A stretch of DNA of 64,000 nt, taken from assembly GCF_900109115.1 (NCBI RefSeq), contig NZ_FNYV01000001.1, positions 248,001-312,000 of the forward strand, read 5' to 3'. Shown here piece after piece: positions 36,343 through 45,676 of the stretch. This stretch comes from Micromonospora phaseoli (lineage in GTDB: Bacteria > Actinomycetota > Actinomycetes > Mycobacteriales > Micromonosporaceae). Within the stretch, counting starts at the first letter, position 1, and every line of letters begins with the position of its first letter. The position numbers and the translations under genes are program-made. Under the pieces are notes generated by a model that saw only the letters and a list, made by a program, of their open reading frames with translations, was not told the DNA's origin and ran no database searches.

Positions 36343-37272
36343 ATGCAGCGGTGGCGGGGGTACGACGCGGCACCCGGTGGTTGGGGGCGGTCCGTCGTCA
36401 CCATCGGTGTCTTCGACGGCGTACACAAGGGGCACCAGGCGGCCATCGGGCACGCCGTGTCCCGTGCCCGCGAACTCGGCGTGCGGTCGGTGGTGCTCAC
36501 CTTCGATCCTCATCCGGCCGAGGTGGTCCGACCCGGCTCCCATCCCGCGGTGCTGTCCGAGCCGGCCCGCAAGGCGGAGCTGATCGAGGCGCTCGGCGTG
36601 GACGTGCTCTGCGTGGTGCCGTTCACGCCCGAGTTCTCCCGGATCCCTCCCGAGGCGTTCGTGCACGACGTGCTGGTCGAGCACCTGCACGCCGCGCTGG
36701 TGGTGGTGGGGGACAATTTCCGGTTCGGCCACCGGGCGGCCGGTGACGTGGCGTTGCTGGCGCGGCTCGGCCGCACGTTCGGCTTCGCCGTCGAGGGCGC
36801 ACCGCTGGTGACCGAGTCCGGCACCGTCTTCTCCTCGACGTACATCCGCTCCTGCGTCGACGCGGGTGACGTGACCGCGGCGGCCGCCGCGCTGGGCCGT
36901 CCGCACCGCCTGGAGGGCGTGGTCATCCGGGGCGATCAGCGCGGCCGTGAGCTCGGTTTCCCGACGGCCAACCTGCTCTGCCACCGGTACGCCGCAGTCC
37001 CCGCCGACGGCATCTACGCCGCCCGGATGATCCGTCGCGGGCAGCGGGAACCCCTCGCCGCGGCCGTCTCGATCGGCACCAATCCGACCTTCTCCGGCCG
37101 GGAACGCCGGGTCGAGGCGTACGCCCTGGACTTCGACGGTGACCTGTACGGTGAGCGGCTCGCCCTGGACTTCGTGGCGCACCTGCGCGGGCAGGTGCGA
37201 TTCGACTCGGTCGAGCCGTTGATCGCCCAGATCGCCCAGGACGTCGAGCGGACTCGCCGGGCGCTGGGCTGA
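36343..37272 (+). CDS. ribF: Bifunctional riboflavin kinase/FAD synthetase
   Basis: A 309-residue enzyme that phosphorylates riboflavin and adenylylates FMN. The N-terminal FAD synthetase has VTIGVFDGVHKGHQAAIGH and a ISSTYIR-like motif read here as SSTYIRS. The C-terminal kinase has GRELGFPTANL, a YxA segment and SIGTNPTF. The ATG at 36343 follows GGAGG, excluding the upstream GC-rich frame. A 10-bp hairpin follows the stop. Confidence 0.96.
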   Translation: MQRWRGYDAAPGGWGRSVVTIGVFDGVHKGHQAAIGHAVSRARELGVRSVVLTFDPHPAEVVRPGSHPAVLSEPARKAELIEALGVDVLCVVPFTPEFSRIPPEAFVHDVLVEHLHAALVVVGDNFRFGHRAAGDVALLARLGRTFGFAVEGAPLVTESGTVFSSTYIRSCVDAGDVTAAAAALGRPHRLEGVVIRGDQRGRELGFPTANLLCHRYAAVPADGIYAARMIRRGQREPLAAAVSIGTNPTFSGRERRVEAYALDFDGDLYGERLALDFVAHLRGQVRFDSVEPLIAQIAQDVERTRRALG

Positions 37273-37276
37273 GGGG

Positions 37277-37299
37277 CTCGTCCGGACGATCCGGACGAG
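37277..37299 (+). terminator. Terminator hairpin after ribF
   Basis: CTCGTCCGGA and TCCGGACGAG form a perfect 10-bp stem around CGA, four bases after the ribF stop and just before the rpsO promoter region. Confidence 0.7.
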
Positions 37300-37306
37300 G
37301 TGCTGG

Positions 37307-37446
37307 TAGGCTGGCAGGGACGTCGGCTGACGACGTGGGGCCTCGCCTGCCTGCTCGACGCCGCGGGTGCGAGGACACCTCCATCGCCGGTGCCCTAGCC
37401 CGGCCCGATGGACAGCATTGATCCAACCCACTGAAACAGGGAGAAC
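37307..37446 (+). promoter_or_regulatory. rpsO promoter and long 5' leader
   Basis: TAGGCT at 37307-37312 would start transcription near 37319, leaving a leader of about 127 nt before rpsO. The leader has several complementary segments, such as CCTCGC and GCGAGG around a C/G-rich core. S15 is known in several phyla to repress its own mRNA through leader structures, so this is a candidate autoregulatory leader. Confidence 0.45.
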
Positions 37447-37716
37447 ATGGCGCTCGATCAGCAGGCCAAGGCCAAGATCCGCGAGGAGTACGCGACCGTC
37501 GAGGGCGACACCGGTTCGCCCGAGGTGCAGGTCGCGGTCCTCACCAAGCGGATCGCGGACCTCACCGAGCACCTGAAGGTGCACAAGCACGACCACCACA
37601 GCCGCCGTGGGCTGCTGCTGCTGGTCGGCCGTCGCCGTCGGCTGCTCAACTACGTCCAAAAAGAGGACATCAACCGCTACCGGTCGCTCATCGAGCGGCT
37701 CGGTCTGCGTCGGTGA
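37447..37716 (+). CDS. rpsO: 30S ribosomal protein S15
   Basis: An 89-residue protein. [22 protein letters not shown], then [12 protein letters not shown] and the C-terminal [12 protein letters not shown] are the standard S15 sequence that binds the 16S rRNA three-way junction. ATG at 37447 with AGGGAG upstream. It is followed by a 14-bp terminator hairpin and pnp, the common bacterial rpsO-pnp order. Confidence 0.98.
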   Translation: MALDQQAKAKIREEYATVEGDTGSPEVQVAVLTKRIADLTEHLKVHKHDHHSRRGLLLLVGRRRRLLNYVQKEDINRYRSLIERLGLRR

Positions 37717-37720
37717 CGTG

Positions 37721-37753
37721 ACGGGGGAGTGGCCCACCAGGCCACTCCCCCGT
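37721..37753 (+). terminator. Strong hairpin between rpsO and pnp
   Basis: ACGGGGGAGTGGCC (37721-37734) and its exact complement (37740-37753) form a 14-bp stem with a CACCA loop, five bases after the rpsO stop. In other bacteria the rpsO-pnp intergenic hairpin is also an RNase III target that controls pnp. Confidence 0.8.
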
Positions 37754-37939
37754 TGGCGTCCCACCTGAGAAACGGGCCGCGACACCCAGGACAGGGGGAG
37801 CCGTCGGCGTACCGGTCTCCGGTAGTGGCCTCCGGGCACCCCGGCATCCCGCCGGTGGTCCCGGGCGCTTCGATCGAAGACCGGCCGTCCGTACAGCTTC
37901 CGCGTCGTAGCCCCCGATGCGAAGGAGCATTGCCACACC

Positions 37940-40315
37940 ATGACCGAGACCAAACTCGGCACCGAAGCCCGCACCGCCGTGATCGACAACGGGTCGTTCG
38001 GCACCCGTGAGATCACCTTCTCCACCGGCCGGTTGGCCCGGCAGGCCGCCGGCTCCGTCATCGCCCAGCTCGGCGAGACGGTCGTCCTCTCCGCCACCAC
38101 CGCCGGCAAGCACCCGAAGGAGCAGTTCGACTTCTTCCCGCTGACCGTCGACGTCGAGGAGCGGATGTACGCAGCGGGCCGGATCCCCGGCTCGTTCTTC
38201 CGCCGGGAGGGCCGGCCCAGCGAGGACGCCATCCTCACCTGCCGCCTGATCGACCGGCCGCTGCGCCCGTCGTTCGTCAAGGGCCTGCGCAACGAGGTCC
38301 AGGTCGTCGAGACGATCCTCGCGCTCGACCCGCAGCACCCGTACGACGTCGTCGCGATCAACGCCGCCTCGATGTCGACCAAGCTCTCCGGCCTGCCGTT
38401 CTCCGGCCCGATCGGGGCGACCCGGATGGCCCACGTCGACGGTCAGTGGGTCGCCTTCCCGACCCTGGAGGAGCTGGGCCGCGCCACGTTCGACATGGTC
38501 GTGGCCGGTCGCGCCCTGCCGGACGGCGATGTCGCGATCATGATGGTCGAGGCGGAGGCCACCGCGCAGACCGTCAAGCTGGTCGCCGACGGTGCGCCGG
38601 CCCCGACCGAGGAGGTCGTGGCCAGCGGCCTGGAGGCCAGCAAGCCCGCCATCCGCGAGCTGTGCCGGGCGCAGAGCGAGCTGGCCGAGGTCGCCGCCAA
38701 GCCGGTCGCCGAGTTCCCGGTCTTCCTGGAGTACCAGGAAGACGCCTACGACGCGGTGGCCGAGTTCGCCCGCGCGGACGTCGCGGAGGCCCTGCAGATC
38801 GCCGGCAAGGCGGCCCGCGAGGAGGCCCTCGACGCCATCAAGGCCCGCCTGCTGGAGGCGGTCGGCCCGCGCTTCGAGGGCCGGGAGAAGGAACTCTCCG
38901 GCGCCTTCCGCTCGCTGACCAAGTCCGAGGTGCGCAACCGGGTGCTGCGCGAGCAGGTCCGTATCGACGGCCGTGGTCCGCGCGACATCCGTCCGCTGAC
39001 CGCCGAGGTCGGCGTGCTGCCCCGGGTGCACGGCTCGGCGCTGTTCGAGCGCGGCGAGACCCAGATCCTCGGCGTCACCACGCTCAACATGCTGCGCATG
39101 GAGCAGATGCTCGACACGCTGGCGCCGGAGACGCGCAAGCGCTACATGCACAACTACAACTTCCCGCCGTACTCGACCGGTGAGACCGGCCGGGTGGGCT
39201 CGCCGAAGCGCCGCGAGATCGGGCACGGCGCTCTCGCTGAGCGGGCGCTGATCCCGGTGCTGCCCTCGCGCGAGGAGTTCCCGTACGCCATCCGGCAGGT
39301 CTCCGAGGCGCTCAGCTCCAACGGCTCCACCTCGATGGGCTCGGTCTGCGCCTCGACGCTGGGCCTGCTCTCCGCCGGTGTGCCGCTGAAGGCGCCGGTG
39401 GCCGGCATCGCCATGGGCCTCATCTCCGACGAGGTCGACGGCAAGACCCAGTACGTGACGCTGACCGACATCCTCGGCGCCGAGGACGCGTTCGGCGACA
39501 TGGACTTCAAGGTGGCCGGGACGCGTGACTTCGTCACCGCGCTGCAGCTCGACACCAAGCTCGACGGCATCCCGTCCGACGTGCTGGCTGCCGCGCTCCA
39601 GCAGGCCCACGAGGCCCGGCAGACCATCCTCGACGTGATGCAGCGGGCGATCGAGGCCCCGGCCGAGATGTCCGACTACGCGCCGCGGGTCACCACCGTG
39701 AAGATCCCGGTCGACAAGATCGGCATGGTGATCGGGCCGAAGGGTCAGACCATCAACGCCATCCAGGACGAGACCGGCGCCGACATCTCCATCGAGGATG
39801 ACGGCACCATCTACGTCGGCGCCACCAACGGCCCGTCGGCGCAGGCCGCCGTCGAGCGGATCAACGCGATCGCGAACCCGACCCTGCCCAAGATGGGTGA
39901 CCGGTTCCTCGGCACCGTGGTCAAGACCGCGCCGTTCGGCGCGTTCATCTCGCTGCTGCCGGGCCGCGACGGCCTGCTGCACATCTCCAAGGTGGGCGAC
40001 GGCAAGCGGGTCGAGAAGGTCGAGGACTTCCTCAACGTCGGCGACCGGGTCGAGGTGGAGATCGCCGACATCGACCAGCGCGGCAAGATCTACCTCGACA
40101 AGGTCCGCCCCGAGGGCGCCGAGGCGCCGGCCGCCGGTGAGGCGTCCGGTGAGCGGCCGGCCGGCCGTGACCGCGGTGACCGTGGTCCGCGTGACCGCGG
40201 TGACCGTGGCGGCGAGCGCGGCAGCCGCGGTCCCGACCGCGGCGAGGGCGGCGAGGGTGGCGGCGAGGGCGGCGACGGCGACTCGCGTCCGCGACGCCGT
40301 ACCCGGCACAGCTGA
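37940..40315 (+). CDS. pnp: Polyribonucleotide nucleotidyltransferase (PNPase)
   Basis: A 791-residue phosphorolytic exoribonuclease, which in actinomycetes also makes the 3' tails of RNA. Two RNase PH-like domains (first from [16 protein letters not shown]; second from [20 protein letters not shown]), a KH domain ([20 protein letters not shown]) and an S1 domain ([20 protein letters not shown]). The C-terminal 60 residues are an Arg/Gly/Asp-rich tail ([16 protein letters not shown]), typical of high-GC homologues and probably RNA-binding. GAAGGAG is 12 bases upstream of the ATG, a rather long spacing. Confidence 0.97.
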   Translation: MTETKLGTEARTAVIDNGSFGTREITFSTGRLARQAAGSVIAQLGETVVLSATTAGKHPKEQFDFFPLTVDVEERMYAAGRIPGSFFRREGRPSEDAILTCRLIDRPLRPSFVKGLRNEVQVVETILALDPQHPYDVVAINAASMSTKLSGLPFSGPIGATRMAHVDGQWVAFPTLEELGRATFDMVVAGRALPDGDVAIMMVEAEATAQTVKLVADGAPAPTEEVVASGLEASKPAIRELCRAQSELAEVAAKPVAEFPVFLEYQEDAYDAVAEFARADVAEALQIAGKAAREEALDAIKARLLEAVGPRFEGREKELSGAFRSLTKSEVRNRVLREQVRIDGRGPRDIRPLTAEVGVLPRVHGSALFERGETQILGVTTLNMLRMEQMLDTLAPETRKRYMHNYNFPPYSTGETGRVGSPKRREIGHGALAERALIPVLPSREEFPYAIRQVSEALSSNGSTSMGSVCASTLGLLSAGVPLKAPVAGIAMGLISDEVDGKTQYVTLTDILGAEDAFGDMDFKVAGTRDFVTALQLDTKLDGIPSDVLAAALQQAHEARQTILDVMQRAIEAPAEMSDYAPRVTTVKIPVDKIGMVIGPKGQTINAIQDETGADISIEDDGTIYVGATNGPSAQAAVERINAIANPTLPKMGDRFLGTVVKTAPFGAFISLLPGRDGLLHISKVGDGKRVEKVEDFLNVGDRVEVEIADIDQRGKIYLDKVRPEGAEAPAAGEASGERPAGRDRGDRGPRDRGDRGGERGSRGPDRGEGGEGGGEGGDGDSRPRRRTRHS

Positions 40316-40340
40316 GCCTGATCACCCGACTGTTCCGCTG

Positions 40341-40374
40341 ACCGGCCGGGGCGACGCCCGTCGCCCCGGCCGGT
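40341..40374 (+). terminator. Terminator hairpin after pnp
   Basis: ACCGGCCGGGGCGACG (40341-40356) and its exact complement ending at 40374 form a 14- to 16-bp GC stem, about 25 bases past the pnp stop. Confidence 0.75.
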
Positions 40375-40417
40375 TCGTCACCACCGCACCCGCACTCCTC
40401 GTCGAAAGCAGGCTGTC

Positions 40418-41773
40418 GTGAGCAACGCCACCGGGACCATCCGCTCCGCCGGCGGCTCGACCCGGGCGGTGACCAGGACCCTGAGCGACGATCCGCTGGG
40501 CGGTACGGTGCGCCGCACGGTGCTGCCAAGTGGGCTACGCGTGCTGACCGAGGCGATCCCGGCGATGCGCAGCGTGTCGTTCGGCATCTGGGTGGCGGTC
40601 GGCTCCCGGGACGAGACAAATCCGCAGGCCGGCGCCGCCCACTTCCTGGAACACCTGCTGTTCAAGGGCACCCACAAGCGCGGCGCGCTGGAGATCTCGT
40701 CGGCGATCGAGGCGGTCGGCGGGGAGACCAACGCCTTCACCACCAAGGAATACACCTGTTACTACGCCCGGGTGCTGGACGAGGACCTGCCCCTGGCCAT
40801 CGACGTGATGTGCGATCTGGTCGCCGACTCGGTGCTGGAACCGGCCGACGTGGAGACCGAGCGGAGCGTCATCCTCGAGGAGATCGCCATGCACGACGAC
40901 GAGCCCGGCGACGAGGTGCATGACCTCTTCGCCCAGGCCGTCTACGGCGACCACCCGCTGGGCCGGCTGATCTCCGGCACCGCCGAGACGGTCACCCCGA
41001 TGACCCGCCGGCAGATCCAGGGCTTCTACCGCCGCCGCTACGTCGCGCCGCAGATCGTCATCGCCGCCGCCGGCAACCTCGACCACGCGGCCGTGGTGCG
41101 ACTGGTCCGCCAGGCGCTGCGCGGCACCCCGCTGGACACCGACCCGGCGACACCCGCGCCGTACCGGCCGGCCACCCCGGCGGTACGCACCCGAGCCGCC
41201 ACCACCGTGGTGGAGGTGAAGGAGACCGAGCAGGCGCACGTCGTCCTCGGCTGCCCGGGCATCGACCGACTCGACGAACGCCGTTTCGCCCTCGGTGTGC
41301 TGAACAACGTGCTCGGCGGCGGCATGTCCAGCCGGCTGTTCCAGGAGATCCGCGAGCGTCGTGGGTTGGCGTACTCCGTCTACTCCTACGCCAGCCAGTA
41401 CGCCGACAGCGGCCTGTTCGGCGTCTACGCCGGTTGTGCCCCGAGCCGGGTCGACGAGGTGTTGGAGTTGACCCGCGCCGAGTTGGCCCGTACCGCCGCG
41501 CACGGCATCACCGAGGCGGAACTGGCCCGGGGCAAGGGGATGAGCAAGGGCTCGTTCGTGCTCGGCCTGGAGGACACCGGGTCGCGGATGAGTCGGCTGG
41601 CCAAGGGCGAACTGCTCTACGGCGATCTGATTCCGGTCAACGAACTGCTCGACCGGGTCGACGCGGTGACGCTCGACGACGTCAACACCCTCGCCGCGGA
41701 GCTGTTGAACCTGCCGATGTCCCTCGCGGTGGTCGGCCCGTTCGCCGACCGGGACTTCACCGGTTCGCTCTGA
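40418..41773 (+). CDS. M16 family zinc metallopeptidase
   Basis: A 451-residue insulinase-type peptidase. HFLEHLLFKGT carries the inverted zinc motif HxxEH, and ERSVILEEIAMHDDEP carries the third ligand. A second, inactive M16 half contains LGGGMSSRLFQEIRERRGL. It follows pnp, its usual neighbour in Gram-positive bacteria, and precedes dapB. Substrates of this bacterial branch are not known. GTG start at 40418. Confidence 0.95.
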   Translation: MSNATGTIRSAGGSTRAVTRTLSDDPLGGTVRRTVLPSGLRVLTEAIPAMRSVSFGIWVAVGSRDETNPQAGAAHFLEHLLFKGTHKRGALEISSAIEAVGGETNAFTTKEYTCYYARVLDEDLPLAIDVMCDLVADSVLEPADVETERSVILEEIAMHDDEPGDEVHDLFAQAVYGDHPLGRLISGTAETVTPMTRRQIQGFYRRRYVAPQIVIAAAGNLDHAAVVRLVRQALRGTPLDTDPATPAPYRPATPAVRTRAATTVVEVKETEQAHVVLGCPGIDRLDERRFALGVLNNVLGGGMSSRLFQEIRERRGLAYSVYSYASQYADSGLFGVYAGCAPSRVDEVLELTRAELARTAAHGITEAELARGKGMSKGSFVLGLEDTGSRMSRLAKGELLYGDLIPVNELLDRVDAVTLDDVNTLAAELLNLPMSLAVVGPFADRDFTGSL

Positions 41774-41803
41774 ATCAACACCGATCCGGCGCGATGGCGG
41801 TGA

Positions 41804-42661
<858 letters not shown>

Positions 42662-42730
42662 GTGACCGCAGGTCTGCCGCCTCGGCAAAACCCGACGACG
42701 TCCCACCCGGGACGACCGTAGGCTGCTGTG

Positions 42731-43204
42731 GTGATCGACTCTGGCATCACCGACCGGCGCGGGCGCCGGATCACCCTGCGCCCGGTGGACGACGACAACT
42801 GGCGGGCGGTCGCCGACGTCGCTCCGCGTGACGACCAGCGTGACTGGGTACCGGCGCTGGCCGCCCGGTACCTGTTGCTGACCGAGCGCTCCGAGGTGTG
42901 GACGTCGCTGGCCGGGTACGCCGACGAGACGGTGGTCGGACACGTCATGTGGGGCGTCGACGAGGACGACTCGCGCTGGATCGGTGGGATGCTGGTCGAC
43001 GCGGCGGAACAGGGCCACGGCGTCGGTCGGGCCATCGTGCGCACCCTTGCCGGCTGGCTCGCCGCGCAGGGGCATCCGGTCCGCCTGTCGTACCACCCAC
43101 GCAACGCGGCAGCGGCCCGCCTCTACCCGAGTCTCGGCTTCACCCCGACCGGTGCCTGGGAGGACGACGAGGTGGTCGTCGAGCTGGCCACGGGCGGCAG
43201 CTGA
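42731..43204 (+). CDS. GNAT family N-acetyltransferase
   Basis: A 157-residue GNAT-fold protein. GGMLVDAAEQGHGVGRAIVR is the acetyl-CoA-binding motif A, and NAAAARLYPSLGF is motif B. The context RGRRITLRPVDDDNWRAV is a usual N-terminus. Start GTG 42731 (or 42728): TAGGCT at 42719-42724 ends six bases before 42731, with no Shine-Dalgarno. The acceptor substrate is unknown. Confidence 0.88.
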   Translation: MIDSGITDRRGRRITLRPVDDDNWRAVADVAPRDDQRDWVPALAARYLLLTERSEVWTSLAGYADETVVGHVMWGVDEDDSRWIGGMLVDAAEQGHGVGRAIVRTLAGWLAAQGHPVRLSYHPRNAAAARLYPSLGFTPTGAWEDDEVVVELATGGS

Positions 43205-43223
43205 GCGACCAGTGGCCCGGCGG

Positions 43224-43826
43224 TCAGCTGGCGTCGACCGGATCGGCGGGCACCGCGACCGGATCGGCGGACACCGCGACGTGCAGGCGTAGCTGCGGCA
43301 CCAGCATGTCGTCCACGTCCAGCGCGCGTCCCGCGCCGTCCGGCTCCCAGCCGGCGGTGCCGAGGAACTTCCGGGACGCCTGGTCGCCCTCGAACACCCA
43401 GGCCACCGCCCGGTCGAAGCCGGATTCCCGCCACAGGTCGACGCTGGCGGCGAGCAGTCGGCTGCCGTGCCCACGCCGGCCCCAGCGCGGCTCCACCAGC
43501 AGGTCGGTCACCGCGACCACGTCCGCACCGAGCCCGTCGGCCGGCTCGTTCGGGGCCAGCGCCTCGGCGTCGGCCGGGCCGGAGGCGGCGAACCCCACCA
43601 GATAGGATTGCTCGGCCTGTTCGACGGCGACCAGCACCCGGTGGGTGTCGCCGGGCGGCTGGCGTACCGCGGCGTCCCAGCGCTGCGCGAGCGACGCTTC
43701 GTCGAGGCCGTCCAGCACGTGCCGGGGCAGCAGCCGCCGGTAGGCCACCCGCCAGGTGGCGAGCTGGATGCGGGCGATCTCGGCGGCGTCCTCCGGACGC
43801 GCCGGGCGGACGTACCCGAGACTCAT
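43224..43826 (-). CDS. GNAT family N-acetyltransferase
   Basis: A 200-residue GNAT protein. VTDLLVEPRWGRRGHGSRLL is the CoA-binding motif and DQASRKFLGTAGWEP is motif B. It resembles the GNAT at 45047-45598 (ATWRVAYRRLLP against SGWQAGYARIMP), so the two are likely paralogues. The C-terminus ends in a short ADPV repeat from a 21-bp DNA duplication at 43235-43276. TAGGCT ends eight bases before the ATG at 43826. Convergent with the GNAT at 42731 and divergent from the GT87 gene. Confidence 0.87.
   Translation of the reverse strand: MSLGYVRPARPEDAAEIARIQLATWRVAYRRLLPRHVLDGLDEASLAQRWDAAVRQPPGDTHRVLVAVEQAEQSYLVGFAASGPADAEALAPNEPADGLGADVVAVTDLLVEPRWGRRGHGSRLLAASVDLWRESGFDRAVAWVFEGDQASRKFLGTAGWEPDGAGRALDVDDMLVPQLRLHVAVSADPVAVPADPVDAS
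43235..43276 (-). repeat. 21-bp tandem duplication
   Basis: Two 21-bp units (43235-43255, 43256-43276) differing by one base lie in the 3' end of the GNAT gene and encode its C-terminal DPV repeats. Confidence 0.85.
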
Positions 43827-43846
43827 GGCACGACAGCCTACGCAGG

Positions 43847-45148
43847 GTGAGGGAGGCGACGTTGGCGCAGGGTGCCAGGCGGACGGTCGGGCAGGTCGGC
43901 GTCGTGATCGTGCTCGCCGTCGCGGTGGCCGCCTTCCTGTCGGTGGCGGCGGTCCGGCACGGCTTCTTCGATCTGCACGTCTATCGGGGCGCGCTGGTCT
44001 GGTGGGTGCACGACGGCGGGGAGATCTACGACTACCTGAAGCCCGGCACCCAGTACGGCTTCACCTACCCCCCGTTCGCGGCCCTGGTGATGTTGCCGAT
44101 GGCGTACCTGTCCTGGCACGCGGCGATCGTGCTGAGCGTGGCCGCGGGCGTGGTGACCAGTGCGGTGCTCATCTGGTGGCTGCTGGACCCGGTGTCGCGA
44201 CGGGCCGGCTGGACCCGCTGGTTCGCCTTCGCGGTGGCCCTCTGCCTCGCCGCCGCCTTCGAGCCGATGCGCGAGACCATCAACTTCGGCCAGGTCAACA
44301 CGCTGCTGCTGTTCCTCGTCGCGGTGGACCTGCTCCGGCTGCTGCCGGGCGGCAGCCGGTGGGCCGGCATCGGCATCGGCCTGGCCACCGCGATCAAACT
44401 CACGCCGGGCATCTTCATCGTCTACCTGCTGGTCACCGGAAGATGGCGGGCGGCGGTCACCGCGACGGGTGCCGCGGCCGGCGCGACGATGTTCGCCGCC
44501 GCGCTCTTCCCGGACGCCTCCCGGGAGTTCTGGACCACCGCGCTGTGGAACACCGGCCGGGTCGGTGAGCTGGCCTTCGTCTCCAACCAGTCGCTGCGTG
44601 GCGTGGTGGCCCGGCTCGACCCGCAGAGCCCGAGCACGGTGGCCTGGCTGCTGCTGGTCGTCGCGACGCTCGCGGTGTGGGTGTGGCGCTCCCGGGCCGC
44701 CGCGTCCGTCGGTGACGAGGCCACCGGCCTGGCGCTGACCGGCGCGGTGATGTGCCTGGTCAGCCCGGTCACCTGGGTGCACCACCTGGTCTGGCTGCTG
44801 CCGGGGGTGCTGCTGCTGGTGGACAACGGCATGGCCGCGTCGCCCGGTAGCCGCCGGCGCCGCGCCCTGTTGGCCGCCGCGACCGTCGGGTACGGGTTCC
44901 TGATCAGCCGGATCGTCTGGGCGTGGGAGAAGGACTTCACCGGTCTGGACGGCTTCCTGTTCAGCAACACCTATGTCTGGATCAGCCTGGCGCTGCTGGC
45001 CTTCCTGCCGGTGCGCGCCGCGGCGTCATCCGGGCCGCCGGCGGGTTCAGCCGTCGAGCCAGCCGGTGTAGCGCAGCTCGACCAGCCCGATCGGGGGACG
45101 CCCGCCGGACAGTGGCAGCGGATAGGTCGACCGCTCGCCGTCCGGTGA
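43847..45148 (+). CDS. GT87 (DUF2029) mannosyltransferase-like membrane protein
   Basis: A 433-residue polytopic protein with about ten membrane segments. DLHVYRGALVWWVHDG after the first helix, YGFTYPPFAAL, NFGQVNTLLLFLVAVDLL and ATAIKLTPGIFIVYLL are hallmarks of GT87, polyprenyl-phosphate-mannose-dependent mannosyltransferases such as PimE. It may act on a lipoglycan or cell-envelope glycan; no neighbour confirms this. The start is GTG 43847, or TTG 43862 which has a better GGGAGG. The last 34 codons run antisense through the 3' end of the GNAT gene at 45047, a 102-bp overlap. Confidence 0.85.
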   Translation: MREATLAQGARRTVGQVGVVIVLAVAVAAFLSVAAVRHGFFDLHVYRGALVWWVHDGGEIYDYLKPGTQYGFTYPPFAALVMLPMAYLSWHAAIVLSVAAGVVTSAVLIWWLLDPVSRRAGWTRWFAFAVALCLAAAFEPMRETINFGQVNTLLLFLVAVDLLRLLPGGSRWAGIGIGLATAIKLTPGIFIVYLLVTGRWRAAVTATGAAAGATMFAAALFPDASREFWTTALWNTGRVGELAFVSNQSLRGVVARLDPQSPSTVAWLLLVVATLAVWVWRSRAAASVGDEATGLALTGAVMCLVSPVTWVHHLVWLLPGVLLLVDNGMAASPGSRRRRALLAAATVGYGFLISRIVWAWEKDFTGLDGFLFSNTYVWISLALLAFLPVRAAASSGPPAGSAVEPAGVAQLDQPDRGTPAGQWQRIGRPLAVR

Positions 45149-45598
45149 CAACCCGGCCCGCTGGTAGAACCGGCGGGCCCGGTCGTTGTCCGCCAGCACC
45201 CAGAGTCGGTACTCCGTCCAGCCGCGCTCCCGCAGGCCCGCTCGGGCCGCCGCGAACAGGGCCTGGGCGGTCCCGTCGCCCCAGTGGGCGGGCGCCACGT
45301 AGATCGCCACCACCTCGCCGTACGCCTGGTCGAGGTCGCCCCGGTCCTGGTTGTTGCGGTACGGGCCGAACGTGGTGAACCCGGCGAGCACGCCGTCCAC
45401 CTCGGCGAGCAGGGTGGTGAACGGGTGCTCCGGGTCGGCGGTGCCGAGGGCGCGGCGGCGTTGTGCCCAGGCGACCGGGTTGAGCCGGTTCAACACCTCG
45501 TCCGGCATGATCCTGGCGTAGCCGGCCTGCCAGCCGCTCACGTGTACCCGGGCGATCGCCTCGGCGTCTTCGGGCTCCTCGTGGCGGATGGTGGGCAT
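45047..45598 (-). CDS. GNAT family N-acetyltransferase
   Basis: A 183-residue GNAT. VVAIYVAPAHWGDGTAQALF is motif A and NDRARRFYQRAGLSPDG motif B. It is a likely paralogue of the gene at 43224-43826. The ATG at 45598 is preceded by TAGAAC at seven bases and no Shine-Dalgarno. Its 3' end overlaps the convergent GT87 gene by 102 bp; the conserved C-terminal VELRYTGWLDG lies within the overlap, so this frame is the better supported one there. Confidence 0.88.
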   Translation of the reverse strand: MPTIRHEEPEDAEAIARVHVSGWQAGYARIMPDEVLNRLNPVAWAQRRRALGTADPEHPFTTLLAEVDGVLAGFTTFGPYRNNQDRGDLDQAYGEVVAIYVAPAHWGDGTAQALFAAARAGLRERGWTEYRLWVLADNDRARRFYQRAGLSPDGERSTYPLPLSGGRPPIGLVELRYTGWLDG

Positions 45599-45676
45599 GG
45601 AAGTAGTTCTAGGCCGTGACGGGCCGCAGGTCCAGCGTCCGCACCGATGTCGTACGGCTGACGTAGCCTGCCTGCG

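Noticed and set aside
37688..40309. 873-codon open frame on the minus strand
   Set aside because: Antisense shadow of pnp, which has full family motifs on the plus strand.
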